Positions 18,040 through 26,800 of a stretch of DNA of 64,000 nucleotides are shown piece after piece. The DNA comes from Amorphus orientalis (lineage in GTDB: Bacteria; Pseudomonadota; Alphaproteobacteria; Rhizobiales; Amorphaceae). The position numbers and the translations under genes were made by a program. The stretch covers positions 1 through 64,000 of the forward strand of contig NZ_JAUSUL010000009.1 of assembly GCF_030814015.1 (NCBI RefSeq). Direction: 5' to 3'. Under the pieces are notes generated by a model that made no database searches, had not been told where the DNA came from, and worked only from the letters and a program-made list of their open reading frames with translations. How positions within the stretch are numbered: position 1 is the first letter of the stretch; each line of letters opens with the position of its first letter.

Positions 18040-19167
18040 CTACGCCCGGATCAGCTCCGGCTGGCGTTCGGCCCGGCGGACGCGGGCGGCGTCGTAGGCG
18101 TCCAGCAACTGGTCGACCTGATGGTTTGGCGTGAACTGGCGCGAACGCAGCGTGGCGGCGGTGACCATCGCCTCGAGCCGTGCCGGGTCGGCAAGCAGCG
18201 CCTCGATGGCCGCGGCGAAGCCGGCGGTGTCGTCCGGCGCGCAGAACTCCGCGGAGCCTTCCCACAATTCCCGGAAGGTCGAGATGTCGGAGAGCACGAG
18301 CGCGGCGCCCGCGCTCGCAGCTTCCAGCACCGACAGACCGAAGGATTCGTAGTGCGAGGCGCACACGAAGACCGCAGCCTCGCCCATCAGACGGCGCACC
18401 TCGGACGGGGGAAGCGGACCGGTGGCGATGGCGTGGGCGGGCGCGAAGCGGCCCTGCCCCTCCTCGTCCAGGGCACCTGCCATCACGACCGGGACGGACA
18501 GGGATGCGGCGAGACTGTCGATGGTCGCGGCGTTCTTCTCGTCGTCCCACCAGCGGCCGGCCGCGAGCACATAGCGCTTGCGCTGCCTGCTCCCCGCGCT
18601 CGGCACGGCGGCGTTGTGGACGACGTTGACGGGAACGGTCAGGCCGTAGGCACGGCGTACCGCCTCCGCGTGGGTTGCGCTCGGCGCGATCACCGCGTCG
18701 GCGGCGGCGAACCCCCGCTGGTTTCGCCGGAAGCGCCATGACCAGTCGGCAGACCAGGGCACTGTGTCGACCGCGTGCCAGCCGGTCGCAATACAGGCAT
18801 GGCTCGCGATGGCCACCGGGACCGGACTGTCGAGGCCGGCGGCCTGGGCCGGGCCGTTCAGATGAAGCAGATCCACCCGTTCATCGTGGGCGAGCCGCGT
18901 GAGAATTTCCGGCTGCCGATCCAGATCGGCGTCGCATGTGGCAGTGCGGTCGGCAGGCGTGTCGATCCAGATCAGATGCGCGTTGTCCAGATCGGCGATT
19001 TCACGGCGCTGGGTCCGGTCGAGCTGCGGACCGAAGCCGACGAGCAGACACTCGACCCCACGCTCGCCCATACCCTTCGCCGCGTCGACGGCATAGCGCC
19101 AGACGCCACCACCGGCCTCCAGCGTCATCAATATCCGTCGCGGGGCTTCCGTCACACGCCACTCCAC
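18040..19167 (-). CDS. Glycosyltransferase family 4 protein
   Basis: A 375-residue GT-B fold enzyme. The N-terminal acceptor domain begins with the glycine-rich EAGGGVWRYAVDAAKGM. A linker and a C-terminal nucleotide-sugar domain follow, with the GT4 signature ESFGLSVLEAASAGAALVLSD (E-x7-E) and GRWWDDEKNAATI at its start. It probably transfers a sugar in surface polysaccharide or glycolipid synthesis. No other polysaccharide genes are near, so donor and acceptor are unknown. It is a single gene on the minus strand, with no signal peptide or membrane helix. Confidence 0.85.
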   Translation of the reverse strand: MEWRVTEAPRRILMTLEAGGGVWRYAVDAAKGMGERGVECLLVGFGPQLDRTQRREIADLDNAHLIWIDTPADRTATCDADLDRQPEILTRLAHDERVDLLHLNGPAQAAGLDSPVPVAIASHACIATGWHAVDTVPWSADWSWRFRRNQRGFAAADAVIAPSATHAEAVRRAYGLTVPVNVVHNAAVPSAGSRQRKRYVLAAGRWWDDEKNAATIDSLAASLSVPVVMAGALDEEGQGRFAPAHAIATGPLPPSEVRRLMGEAAVFVCASHYESFGLSVLEAASAGAALVLSDISTFRELWEGSAEFCAPDDTAGFAAAIEALLADPARLEAMVTAATLRSRQFTPNHQVDQLLDAYDAARVRRAERQPELIRA

Positions 19168-19337
19168 TCGTTGCCCGGAAACTGCCGGGAATGGTCACAA
19201 ATCCCGGCCGTCCTGCCGGCGCTGGCCTCTCACGCCGCGGCCTCCCCGGGACCGTATCGGCTGCACGATGCCCCGGCGCCACGCGGCACCGCCGGGCCGA
19301 ATGCCCGGCCGTCCGCGCCGCGACACGAGGGGACCGA

Positions 19338-19760
19338 TCAGGCGGTCCCTGGCTGCGCACCGAGCTTGCCAAGGCCGCGCCCGGCACCTTCCGCAGCGCC
19401 ATGCTGCGCTGCATCAGAAAGCGATACCACGCCGACGAGGCGCTTGTCGCGGTTAATGACAGGAAGGCGACGGACGCCGTTGTTGGCCATGTTTCCCGCG
19501 ATCTGCTCGACATCGTCTTCATCGAAGCAGTACTTGACGTCGCGCGTCATGATTTCGTCGACGGTGCAGCTTCCGTCGCGGCCGTTGGCCAGACCGCGGG
19601 TGACGATGTCGCGATCGGTGATGCTGCCGACGAGGCGGTCCTGCTCGCCGACTGGCAGATAGCCGATGTCCTGATCCGCCATCCGGCGCGCAACCGCTTC
19701 AATCGTCTCGTTGGGATCGGCAATGACGGTATCGCGGGACATGATTTCCGAAATACGCAT
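19338..19760 (-). CDS. Tandem CBS-domain protein
   Basis: A 140-residue protein made almost entirely of one Bateman module. CBS1 is at about residues 4-60 (IMSRDTVIADPNETIEAVARRM, VGSITDRDIVTRGLA). CBS2 is at about 68-122 (EIMTRDVKYCFDEDDVEQIAGNMANN, VGVVSLSDAA). Such modules bind adenine nucleotides and act as energy or redox sensors; stand-alone forms often respond to stress. The ATG at 19760 has a strong GGAGGAG site, which decides against longer upstream starts. Confidence 0.9.
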   Translation of the reverse strand: MRISEIMSRDTVIADPNETIEAVARRMADQDIGYLPVGEQDRLVGSITDRDIVTRGLANGRDGSCTVDEIMTRDVKYCFDEDDVEQIAGNMANNGVRRLPVINRDKRLVGVVSLSDAAQHGAAEGAGRGLGKLGAQPGTA

Positions 19761-20161
19761 GATGCTCCTCCATCTTCGGTTTGTGTCAGCGCGAAACCTC
19801 AGACGTCGGGCAATTGTTCCCGAACCGCCGCCCGAAAATGGACGCCATCGGAAGAAAAAATACGCCGATGAAAGGGAACCGCGTCCGATGCCCGTCGCCG
19901 GGGTCCCGCACGGCGGTTTTGGGAGAGCGGCCGGATCAAAGGCGGGCGGGCGAGCGCAATTGCGCCGATTTTGCATCGCGGCGGATTTCTATTCTCCATT
20001 TGGGCGATGCAGCGAGACGGCCCTTTCTTGTTGGGCCGAGGTGGCTGGCATAGACCTTGTGGATATGTGAAAGGCCCCGCTGCGGGCGCAAAGCGATGGG
20101 CGTCGGCGTCCGTCTTCCGCGTCGCCGGGACCCGCCTGGTTCAACCTGCATCGGATTGGTC

Positions 20162-21070
20162 ATGTCGTCAGAGCGTATGTCCCACCTTCAGCGGCTCGAA
20201 GCGGAATCGATCCGCATCATGCGCGAGGTGGCGGCGGAATTCCGGAACCCGGTGATGCTGTATTCGATCGGGAAGGATTCCTCGGTCATGCTGCATCTGG
20301 CGATGAAGGCGTTCTATCCGTCCAAGCCGCCGTTCCCCCTGCTCCACATCGACACGACGTGGAAGTTCCGGGAAATGATCCGCTTTCGCGACGACACCGC
20401 CAAGCGGCTGGGTCTCGACCTCTTGGTCTACACCAACCAGGAAGGACTGGCGCAGAACATCAACCCGTTCGACCACGGCTCGTCGCACTACACCCACGTG
20501 ATGAAGACGGAAGCGCTCAAGCAGGCGCTGACCAAGTACGGCTTCGACGCCGCCTTCGGAGGCGCCCGGCGCGACGAGGAAAAAAGCCGCGCCAAGGAGC
20601 GCGTGTTCTCGTTCCGCACCGCGACCCACGCCTGGGATCCGAAGAACCAGCGGCCGGAGTTCTGGAACGTCTACAACACCCGGGTCCAGAAGGGGGAATC
20701 GATCCGCGTCTTCCCCCTGTCCAACTGGACCGAGCTCGACATCTGGCAGTACATCCTGGCCGAAGGCATCCCGATCGTGCCGCTTTATTTCGCAGACCGG
20801 CGTCCGATCGTGGAGCGGGATGGCACGCTGGTCATGGTGGACGACGAGCGGCTTCCACTCGCCGCAGACGAGACGCCCGAACAGCGGATGGTGCGCTTCC
20901 GCACGCTCGGCTGCTATCCGCTGACCGGCGCCATCGAGTCCCCCGCACAGACGCTCGAGGACATCGTCGGCGAGATGCTGATCGCCCGGACCTCCGAACG
21001 CTCCGGCCGGCTCATCGACAGCGATGAGGCCGCCTCGATGGAAAAGAAGAAACGGGAAGGGTATTTCTGA
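20162..21070 (+). CDS. cysD: Sulfate adenylyltransferase subunit 2
   Basis: Small catalytic subunit of ATP sulfurylase, which forms adenosine 5'-phosphosulfate from sulfate and ATP in assimilation. It is of the PAPS-reductase-like PP-loop type, with [16 protein letters not shown] as the PP loop, [16 protein letters not shown], and the C-terminal [10 protein letters not shown] ending shared with E. coli CysD. The ATG at 20162 gives 302 residues, equal to the E. coli protein, and aligns [16 protein letters not shown] with its N-terminus; an ATG 15 bases later is less likely. Its stop overlaps the cysNC start (TGATG). Confidence 0.97.
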   Translation: MSSERMSHLQRLEAESIRIMREVAAEFRNPVMLYSIGKDSSVMLHLAMKAFYPSKPPFPLLHIDTTWKFREMIRFRDDTAKRLGLDLLVYTNQEGLAQNINPFDHGSSHYTHVMKTEALKQALTKYGFDAAFGGARRDEEKSRAKERVFSFRTATHAWDPKNQRPEFWNVYNTRVQKGESIRVFPLSNWTELDIWQYILAEGIPIVPLYFADRRPIVERDGTLVMVDDERLPLAADETPEQRMVRFRTLGCYPLTGAIESPAQTLEDIVGEMLIARTSERSGRLIDSDEAASMEKKKREGYF

Positions 21071-22983
21071 TGAACCGCGCTCCCGATCCCGGAAGCTTCG
21101 CCGCCGACTATCTGGCCGAGCAGGAGGAGAAGGGTCTCCTCCGCTTCATTACGTGCGGCTCCGTCGATGACGGCAAGTCGACCCTGATCGGCCGTCTGCT
21201 GTTCGATTCCAAGCTGATCTTCGAGGACCAGCTCGCCACACTCACCCGCGACAGCCGCAAGCACGGGACTGTCGGCGAGGACATCGACCTGGCCCTCCTG
21301 GTCGACGGACTGGAGGCCGAGCGCGAACAGGGCATCACGATCGACGTGGCCTACCGCTTCTTCACCACGGAAGAGCGGAAGTTCATCGTCGCCGACACGC
21401 CCGGCCACGAACAGTACACGCGCAACATGGCGACCGGCGCGTCGAACGCCGAACTGGCCGTGATCCTGGTCGACGCACGCCACGGCATCCTTCCGCAGAC
21501 GCGCCGGCATTCCTTCATCGTCTCGCTGCTCGGCATCCGCCACCTGGTGCTCGCGATCAACAAGATCGACCTGGTGGATTACGATCGGGCCGCCTTCGAC
21601 CGGATCGTGGAGGAGTACCGCGCATTCGCAGAAAAGCTGGGCTTCGAAACGCTGCAGGCGATTCCGATGTCGGCGCGCTATGGCGACAACGTCATGCAGC
21701 GCTCCGAGCGCATGCCCTGGTACACCGGGCCGACGCTCAAGGAGCATCTCGAGACGGTGAACGTCGCCGACGACCTGGAAGAGCGGCCGTTCCGGATGGT
21801 GGTTCAGTGGGTCAACCGCCCCAATCTCGACTTCCGCGGATTTTCCGGAACCATCGCCACCGGCTCGATCCGTCCGGGCGACGAAATCGTGGTGGCCAAA
21901 TCCGGTCGCACGTCCACGGTCAAGTCGATCGTCACCTATGACGGCGATCTCTCCGAGGCGTTCGCCCGTCAGGCGGTGACGATCACGCTCGCCGACGAGA
22001 TCGACATCTCCCGCGGCGACGTGTTGTCGAAGGCCCAGGACCGGCCGCAGGTGGCGGACCAGTTCCAGGCGAACCTGATCTGGCTCCAGGACGACCACGA
22101 CTTCCTTCCCGGCCGCTCCTATCTCCTGAAGAGCGGCGCGAAGACCGTCAACGCGGTCGCGACCGATCTCAAGCACAAGGTCGACATCACCAGCTTCGAC
22201 CACATCGCGGCCAAGACGCTGCATCTGAACGAGATCGGCGTCGCGAATTTCTCGCTCTCCGAGCCGATCGCCTTCGACAAGTACGGCGACAACCCGGAGA
22301 CCGGCGGCTTCATCCTGATCGACCGGCTGACCAACCGCACCGTCGGCGCCGGGATGATCACCCATGGGCTGCGCCGGGCCTCGAACGTCCATCTGCAGGC
22401 GCTCGACGTGAACAAGACGCTGCGGGCGGCCCAGAAGGGTCAGAAGCCGGCGATCCTGTGGTTCACCGGCCTGTCGGGCGCCGGCAAGTCGACGATCGCG
22501 AACCTGGTGGAGAAGAAGCTCGCGGCTGCCGGCCGGCACACCTATCTGCTCGACGGCGACAACGTCCGCCACGGCCTCAACCGCGATCTCGGCTTCACCG
22601 AGGCCGACCGGGTGGAGAACATCCGCCGGGTGGCGGAGACAGCCAAGCTGTTCGTGGACTCCGGCCTGATCACGCTGGTGTCGTTCATCTCGCCGTTCCG
22701 CTCGGAACGCCGCCTGGCGCGGGAGATCGTCGAGGACGGCGAGTTCATCGAGATCCACGTCGCGACGCCGCTGGAGCTCGCCGAAGCGCGCGACCCCAAG
22801 GGCCTCTACAAGAAGGCGCGCGCCGGCGAGCTGCCGAACTTCACCGGCATCGACAGCCCCTACGAGGCGCCGGAAAATCCGGAACTGGTGCTCGACACGG
22901 CGAGCCGCTCGGCCGAAGAGCTGGCGGACGACGTCGTCCGCTACCTGGAAGACAACTTCTATCTCGCCCCGCCGGCGGTGTGA
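21070..22983 (+). CDS. cysNC: Bifunctional sulfate adenylyltransferase subunit 1 / APS kinase
   Basis: Fusion of the regulatory GTPase CysN with APS kinase CysC, 637 residues, catalysing APS formation and its phosphorylation to PAPS. The GTPase part has the P loop GSVDDGKS at residues 30-37, [12 protein letters not shown] and NKIDLVD. Two beta-barrel domains follow. The kinase starts at about 440, with its P loop GLSGAGKS at 467-474 and [16 protein letters not shown]. This fusion (CysNC or NodQ-like) is usual in rhizobia and relatives. PAPS could serve both cysteine synthesis and sulfation. Confidence 0.97.
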   Translation: MNRAPDPGSFAADYLAEQEEKGLLRFITCGSVDDGKSTLIGRLLFDSKLIFEDQLATLTRDSRKHGTVGEDIDLALLVDGLEAEREQGITIDVAYRFFTTEERKFIVADTPGHEQYTRNMATGASNAELAVILVDARHGILPQTRRHSFIVSLLGIRHLVLAINKIDLVDYDRAAFDRIVEEYRAFAEKLGFETLQAIPMSARYGDNVMQRSERMPWYTGPTLKEHLETVNVADDLEERPFRMVVQWVNRPNLDFRGFSGTIATGSIRPGDEIVVAKSGRTSTVKSIVTYDGDLSEAFARQAVTITLADEIDISRGDVLSKAQDRPQVADQFQANLIWLQDDHDFLPGRSYLLKSGAKTVNAVATDLKHKVDITSFDHIAAKTLHLNEIGVANFSLSEPIAFDKYGDNPETGGFILIDRLTNRTVGAGMITHGLRRASNVHLQALDVNKTLRAAQKGQKPAILWFTGLSGAGKSTIANLVEKKLAAAGRHTYLLDGDNVRHGLNRDLGFTEADRVENIRRVAETAKLFVDSGLITLVSFISPFRSERRLAREIVEDGEFIEIHVATPLELAEARDPKGLYKKARAGELPNFTGIDSPYEAPENPELVLDTASRSAEELADDVVRYLEDNFYLAPPAV

Positions 22984-22998
22984 CGCCAGCCGATCGAT

Positions 22999-23022
22999 CC
23001 CGGTCCGCCGTGGCGGGCCGGG
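22999..23022 (+). terminator. Hairpin after cysNC, possible terminator
   Basis: A GC-rich hairpin (CCCGGTCCGCC pairing with GGCGGGCCGGG, one G-U pair) starts 15 bases after the cysNC stop. There is no following T run, so intrinsic termination is uncertain. Confidence 0.4.
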
Positions 23023-23193
23023 AACCCTTGTCCCCGCCGAGACCCGCCCGACCGCACGCGAAGCGGCCGGGATCACCCATGTTCACGATCCGTCGCCTGA
23101 CCGGAACGAGATCCGGGCGCCATCCGTTTCGCGCCATAAAGCGGGTTGCGGACGCCTGACCGGCGTCCCCCTGCGCGAAGAAGGAACGGACCC

Positions 23194-23424
23194 ATGCATC
23201 TCACGGATCAGGAGTTTGACGTGCTTGCCGCCCTCGCGCGGCTTCACAACGACCATGGCGAATACATCGCAGCCGACACGCTCGCTGGAACTGTGTCCGG
23301 GAGCGACCGGCGCGTGGTGGCGAACGTGTTGCACGGACTGAGCGACAAGCAGTGTGTGGAATTCGACGATCAGGATCGTGTGACGATCACAGAGGCCGGT
23401 GCGGCGGCCCTCAAGGCGATCTGA
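23194..23424 (+). CDS. Small hypothetical protein, winged-helix-like
   Basis: A 76-residue acidic protein of unknown function. Helical N-terminal segments (QEFDVLAALARLHNDHGEYIAADTLAG), a helix resembling a recognition helix (DRRVVANVLHGLSDKQ) and a short hairpin (VEFDDQDRVTITEAGAAAL) give the pattern of a small winged-helix domain. The ATG follows AAGGAACGGA. It lies after cysDNC but is separated by more than 200 bases. A DNA-binding role is only a guess from the predicted pattern. Confidence 0.6.
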   Translation: MHLTDQEFDVLAALARLHNDHGEYIAADTLAGTVSGSDRRVVANVLHGLSDKQCVEFDDQDRVTITEAGAAALKAI

Positions 23425-23439
23425 CCGCCGCCACCAACC

Positions 23440-23880
23440 TCAGAGGATCGGGCGGGAAACCAGGTACGCTCCGAGGCCGATCAGGCCGATGCCCGCCCAA
23501 TTGGTGATCGACAGCCGCTCGCCCAGCAGCACCACGCCGAAGACGGCGACCAGCACCACCGAAAGCTTGTCGATCGGCGCGACGCGTGCGGCATCCCCGA
23601 GCTTGAGGGCCCGGAAGTAACAGACCCAGGATGCCCCCGTCGCCAACCCCGACAGAACGAGAAAGACGGCGGACTTCGGAGAGATCGTCCTGAGGCTCTG
23701 CCAGCCCTGAGTTGCGGTCAGGATCGCCGCCAGGGCGGCGAGAACCACGACCGTCCGCAGAAAGGTCGCGAAGTCGGACCCGACATTCTCGACACCCACC
23801 TTGGCAAAGATCGCCGTCAATGCAGCGAACAGGGCCGCCAGCAGCGCCCAGACGATCCAGGACCCGGATAGAGCGGCCAT
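23440..23880 (-). CDS. EamA/DMT-family half transporter
   Basis: A 146-residue membrane protein with one EamA domain and five hydrophobic segments (first WIVWALLAALFAALTAIFAKVG, last IGLIGLGAYLVSRP). Typical DMT exporters have two such domains. Single-domain versions like this one must dimerise and are widespread in bacteria. The substrate is unknown. It is convergent with the small gene at 23194, 15 bases apart. Confidence 0.85.
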   Translation of the reverse strand: MAALSGSWIVWALLAALFAALTAIFAKVGVENVGSDFATFLRTVVVLAALAAILTATQGWQSLRTISPKSAVFLVLSGLATGASWVCYFRALKLGDAARVAPIDKLSVVLVAVFGVVLLGERLSITNWAGIGLIGLGAYLVSRPIL

Positions 23881-24104
23881 CGGTCATCCTCCTGTGGAAC
23901 GGGACAGCCCCATCATCCACGCCCGCGCGCCCGTGTCACCTTCGGAGCCATCCGCACCGCTTCAGGCCCGCAGGCGGCGAATGTGCCGGGATCCGGCCCG
24001 TGTCGGGGCCCATGCAGGTCCGGGTCTCCCCACCTCCACCAACCGGCGACGTTCCGTCTCGGACGAGACTGTGTCCGAACCAGACCGGCCTGAACGAGAA
24101 AGAT

Positions 24105-24180
24105 CTGCTCAAGCTATTGAATCCGGAGCCATTTCTTACTGCTCAGATGTTTCCATGCGAGCAGAAAAGGCTCTAAGGTC
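24105..24180. repeat. Interspersed repeat B (copy 1)
   Basis: Within the 365-base gap 23881-24245, which holds no gene, lies a block with TTGAATCCGGAGCCATTTCTTA, then GCTC-GATG-TTCCAT-CG. The reverse complement of 37384-37428 matches it with few changes. It resembles intergenic palindromic elements common in rhizobial genomes. Confidence 0.6.
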
Positions 24181-24245
24181 GGGACGTGGGTGAGAGGGCG
24201 AACGGGCCAGCCGCTTCGCCATAGCTCGATTTGGGGGAACTGACG

Positions 24246-24620
24246 ATGATCGAGAGCTACAAGCACGTCATGAGCAACTATGTGACCTTTTCGGGTCGCA
24301 TCGACCGTAAGACCTACTGGCTTTACGTCCTGACCTACGTGATCATCATCATCATCGCGAGCATTCTGGACAGTATTCTGGGATTCGCGCCCTACGAAGG
24401 CAGCGGTCCCATCGGGGCGATTGTCGGCCTGGTCCATTTCCTGCCGTCGCTCGCTGCCGGCTTCCGCCGGCTTCACGACATCGGCAAGTCGGCCTGGTGG
24501 TACCTGATCATCCTGATCCCGCTGATCGGGATCCTGGTTCTCCTGTTCTTCCACATCCAGCGCGGCGAAGACGGAGCGAACCGGTTCGGCGCCGACCCCC
24601 GTGGCAGCGTCGCGGCCTGA
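24246..24620 (+). CDS. DUF805 membrane protein
   Basis: A 124-residue inner membrane protein of the DUF805 (YhaH) family. It has the family's YVTFSGRIDRKTYW start, two or three hydrophobic helices and the AAGFRRLHDIGKSAWW motif between them. The function of the family is not known. The ATG at 24246 has a GGGGGAA site close by. It is a single gene, followed by a hairpin. Confidence 0.88.
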   Translation: MIESYKHVMSNYVTFSGRIDRKTYWLYVLTYVIIIIIASILDSILGFAPYEGSGPIGAIVGLVHFLPSLAAGFRRLHDIGKSAWWYLIILIPLIGILVLLFFHIQRGEDGANRFGADPRGSVAA

Positions 24621-24634
24621 CGAAGCGGCGTCAC

Positions 24635-24651
24635 CCCGGCCTTGAGCCGGG
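24635..24651. repeat. Small hairpin repeat (CCCGGC-CTTGA-GCCGGG)
   Basis: A perfect 6-bp stem with a CTTGA loop sits in CACCCCGGCCTTGAGCCGGG, a short palindrome found in many alphaproteobacterial gaps. It lies between the convergent DUF805 and mgtE-like genes and may act as a bidirectional transcription stop. Confidence 0.45.
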
Positions 24652-24704
24652 ACGCTCGGAACAACGGTGGACCGTGAGGCTGTGCCCCGTTGTCCCGTTC
24701 CGGA

Positions 24705-25745
24705 TCACGTATGCGCGAACGGGATGCCGAGCATCCAGGTGGTGATGGAGAAATAGAGGATGAGGCCGGTGAGATCGACGATGGTCGTCAGCGCCGGCCC
24801 CGACACCAGCGCCGGGTCCTGCCTGATCGCCAAGGCACCTAGCGGCAGCAAGGCACCGATCAGGGTCGCCGTGACCACCTGAACCGCCAGCGCCAGTGCG
24901 ATCGCAACGGCGATCCCCTCGATGGTCAAACCGGCCGGCACGTCGGCGGCGTTGGAGATCAGGGCGACCTTGAGGAAGGCGAACGCGAACAGGGTCGCCG
25001 CCAGCAGGATCGAGACGCAGCTTTCCCGCCACAGGATCCGCCCGAAATCGCCGATCCGGACGCTGCCGACCGCGATCGCCCGGGTCACCAGGCTCGCCGA
25101 CTGGGTGCCCACATTGCCGCCGGTGTCGGCGACCATCGGCATGTAGAGTGCCAGGATGACCAGCGCGTCGAGGGCGTGCTCGTAGACGTGGACGACATAG
25201 CCCGCGGCGAGCCCGGCAACGGCCAGACCCAGCACCCAGGGAACCCGGCGGCGGAAATCCCTCCAGACAGTCTGGTTCAGGTAATCGTCCTCAACCTCGC
25301 CGGCGATGCCGACGAAGCGGTCGGCGTCCTCGATCAGCTCGCCCAGGAGATAGCGGTTCGCGCGATCGGCGAACACGACACCGGCGAGCCGTCCATCCGC
25401 CTCCAGAACCGGAACGACGACGGCCCCGGTCCGCAGCATCACACGCGCCACGCCCTCCGCCGTATCGCTCAGCCGGGCAACGATCGGAGCGGGGGTCGCG
25501 ACCGCCGACACCGGAGTGGTGCCGTCGACGCTCAGAAGGCGGCGGAGGGAAACCAGCCCGACCACGCCACCCGACGCGTCCATGACGAGGCCCTCACAGG
25601 CTGCTCCGCTTCCCCCGTCGCTCGCGAAAGTGGCCATCGCTTCCGCGCAGGTCGCCGCTTCGGGCACCTGGACGAACCGGTCACTCAGGATGGCTGCCAC
25701 GCCGTCGACGACGTCGTTTCCCGCACTTCCGTTCTCCGGCGCCAT
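24705..25745 (-). CDS. MgtE-like divalent cation transporter lacking the N domain
   Basis: A 346-residue membrane protein. A CBS pair (about residues 15-140) is followed by a five-helix MgtE pore domain. The MgtE signature is seen in YMPMVADTGGNVGTQSASLVTRAIAVG, which in MgtE lines the magnesium-selective pore. The cytosolic superhelical N domain that precedes the CBS domains of typical MgtE (about 450 residues) is absent, so gating may differ. Transport of magnesium is the likely role; cobalt or other cations are possible. It is a single gene on the minus strand. Confidence 0.85.
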   Translation of the reverse strand: MAPENGSAGNDVVDGVAAILSDRFVQVPEAATCAEAMATFASDGGSGAACEGLVMDASGGVVGLVSLRRLLSVDGTTPVSAVATPAPIVARLSDTAEGVARVMLRTGAVVVPVLEADGRLAGVVFADRANRYLLGELIEDADRFVGIAGEVEDDYLNQTVWRDFRRRVPWVLGLAVAGLAAGYVVHVYEHALDALVILALYMPMVADTGGNVGTQSASLVTRAIAVGSVRIGDFGRILWRESCVSILLAATLFAFAFLKVALISNAADVPAGLTIEGIAVAIALALAVQVVTATLIGALLPLGALAIRQDPALVSGPALTTIVDLTGLILYFSITTWMLGIPFAHT

Positions 25746-25890
25746 CGGCCGCTCCCCCTTCGCCTCGTCCCGTCCCGGACGCCCTCAAGGACGCCGCTTG
25801 TGCCGAGCTTCTGCAAAGGTTTGGTGACCGAACCCCCGATCAGACATCGCGCGGCAGACGCATGCGGATGGAGGGAATCCGGATCGGCTG

Positions 25891-26790
25891 TCAACCGATC
25901 AGAAGGCGGCGCGGCTCCTCCAGGAGGTCGGCGTAGCGGCGCAGGAAACGGGCCGCATCGGCGCCGTTGATGACACGGTGGTCGTAGGACAGATCGAGCG
26001 GCACCATGGGGACGGGGACGAACGCGTCGTTCTCCCACACCGGAACGGTTTCGGTCCGGGTGATGCCGAGGATCGCCACCTCCGGCGGATTGACGATCGG
26101 GGTGAAGGCCGTCCCGCCGATCCCACCGAGATTGGAGATCGACATGGACGCCCCGCCCATCTCCTCCGGACGGACCTTGCGGGCCTGGGCCCGGCCGGCC
26201 AGATCCGCGATCTCGTCGGCAATCTGCCAAAGCCCCTTTTGGTCGGTGTCGCGGACGACCGGCACCACGAGCCCCGCCGGGGTATCCACCGCGATGCCGA
26301 CATGGACATAGGACTTCATGTGCAGCGTCTTGCCGTCGGCGCTGAGCGAGGCATTGAACTTCGGGAACGCCTTCAGACAGGCCGTCAGCGCCTTCACGTG
26401 GAAGGCGAGCGTGGTGAGCTTCACGCCACGCTCCACCGCCTCGTCCTTCAGCCGTGCGCGGAACGCCTCGACCCGGCGGATGTCGGCCCGGTCGTGATGG
26501 GTCACCTGGGGGATGTGCGCATTGGCGGCGGCGAGATTGTCCGCCGCGATCTGCGCCATCCGGCTGAGCGGTTCGTCGGTCACCGGACCATGGGCGGTGT
26601 GGTCGACGTCCCAGTAGCGCCTGCCCTCCCCCGCCGGCGCGCCGCCCGACGCTCCGCTCTCGCCGGCCAGATGCCGGTCGACATCCTCCTTGGCCAGCGT
26701 TTCCCGGCCCGTGGCGGACGCCACGGCACCGAGATCGACCCCTTTTTGTCCGGCGTAGGAGCGGACGGAGGGCGACGCGATATAGCTCAT
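25891..26790 (-). CDS. 2-oxo acid dehydrogenase E2 acyltransferase without a lipoyl domain
   Basis: A 299-residue protein. A peripheral-subunit-binding domain (about 4-43; ASPSVRSYAGQKGVDLGAV, TGRETLAKEDVDRHL) is followed by an E2 catalytic core of the chloramphenicol-acetyltransferase fold. The active-site motif is DHRVINGAD with His271 and Asn275; the HxxxN form is known from Azotobacter pyruvate dehydrogenase E2, so it is not a sign of inactivity. No lipoyl domain is present. It is the last gene of the leftward operon and would need the lipoyl domains supplied by the protein encoded at 28454. It starts at an ATG ten bases beyond the stop of the aldehyde dehydrogenase gene. Confidence 0.88.
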   Translation of the reverse strand: MSYIASPSVRSYAGQKGVDLGAVASATGRETLAKEDVDRHLAGESGASGGAPAGEGRRYWDVDHTAHGPVTDEPLSRMAQIAADNLAAANAHIPQVTHHDRADIRRVEAFRARLKDEAVERGVKLTTLAFHVKALTACLKAFPKFNASLSADGKTLHMKSYVHVGIAVDTPAGLVVPVVRDTDQKGLWQIADEIADLAGRAQARKVRPEEMGGASMSISNLGGIGGTAFTPIVNPPEVAILGITRTETVPVWENDAFVPVPMVPLDLSYDHRVINGADAARFLRRYADLLEEPRRLLIG

Positions 26791-26800
26791 CGCCGCCTCC

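Noticed and set aside
20914-23076. 720-codon frame antisense to cysNC
   Set aside because: It is fully antisense to a well-supported bifunctional gene and has no recognisable domain or ribosome site.
23046-23160. Possible extension of the small 76-residue gene upstream to about 23146
   Set aside because: The upstream codons are Arg/Pro-rich and the good AAGGAACGGA site precedes the ATG at 23194.
25976-25992. Loss of the catalytic aspartate (HxxxD to HxxxN) in the E2 core as a sign of inactivation
   Set aside because: The asparagine form is known from active pyruvate dehydrogenase E2 of Azotobacter, so the motif DHRVINGAD is compatible with activity.
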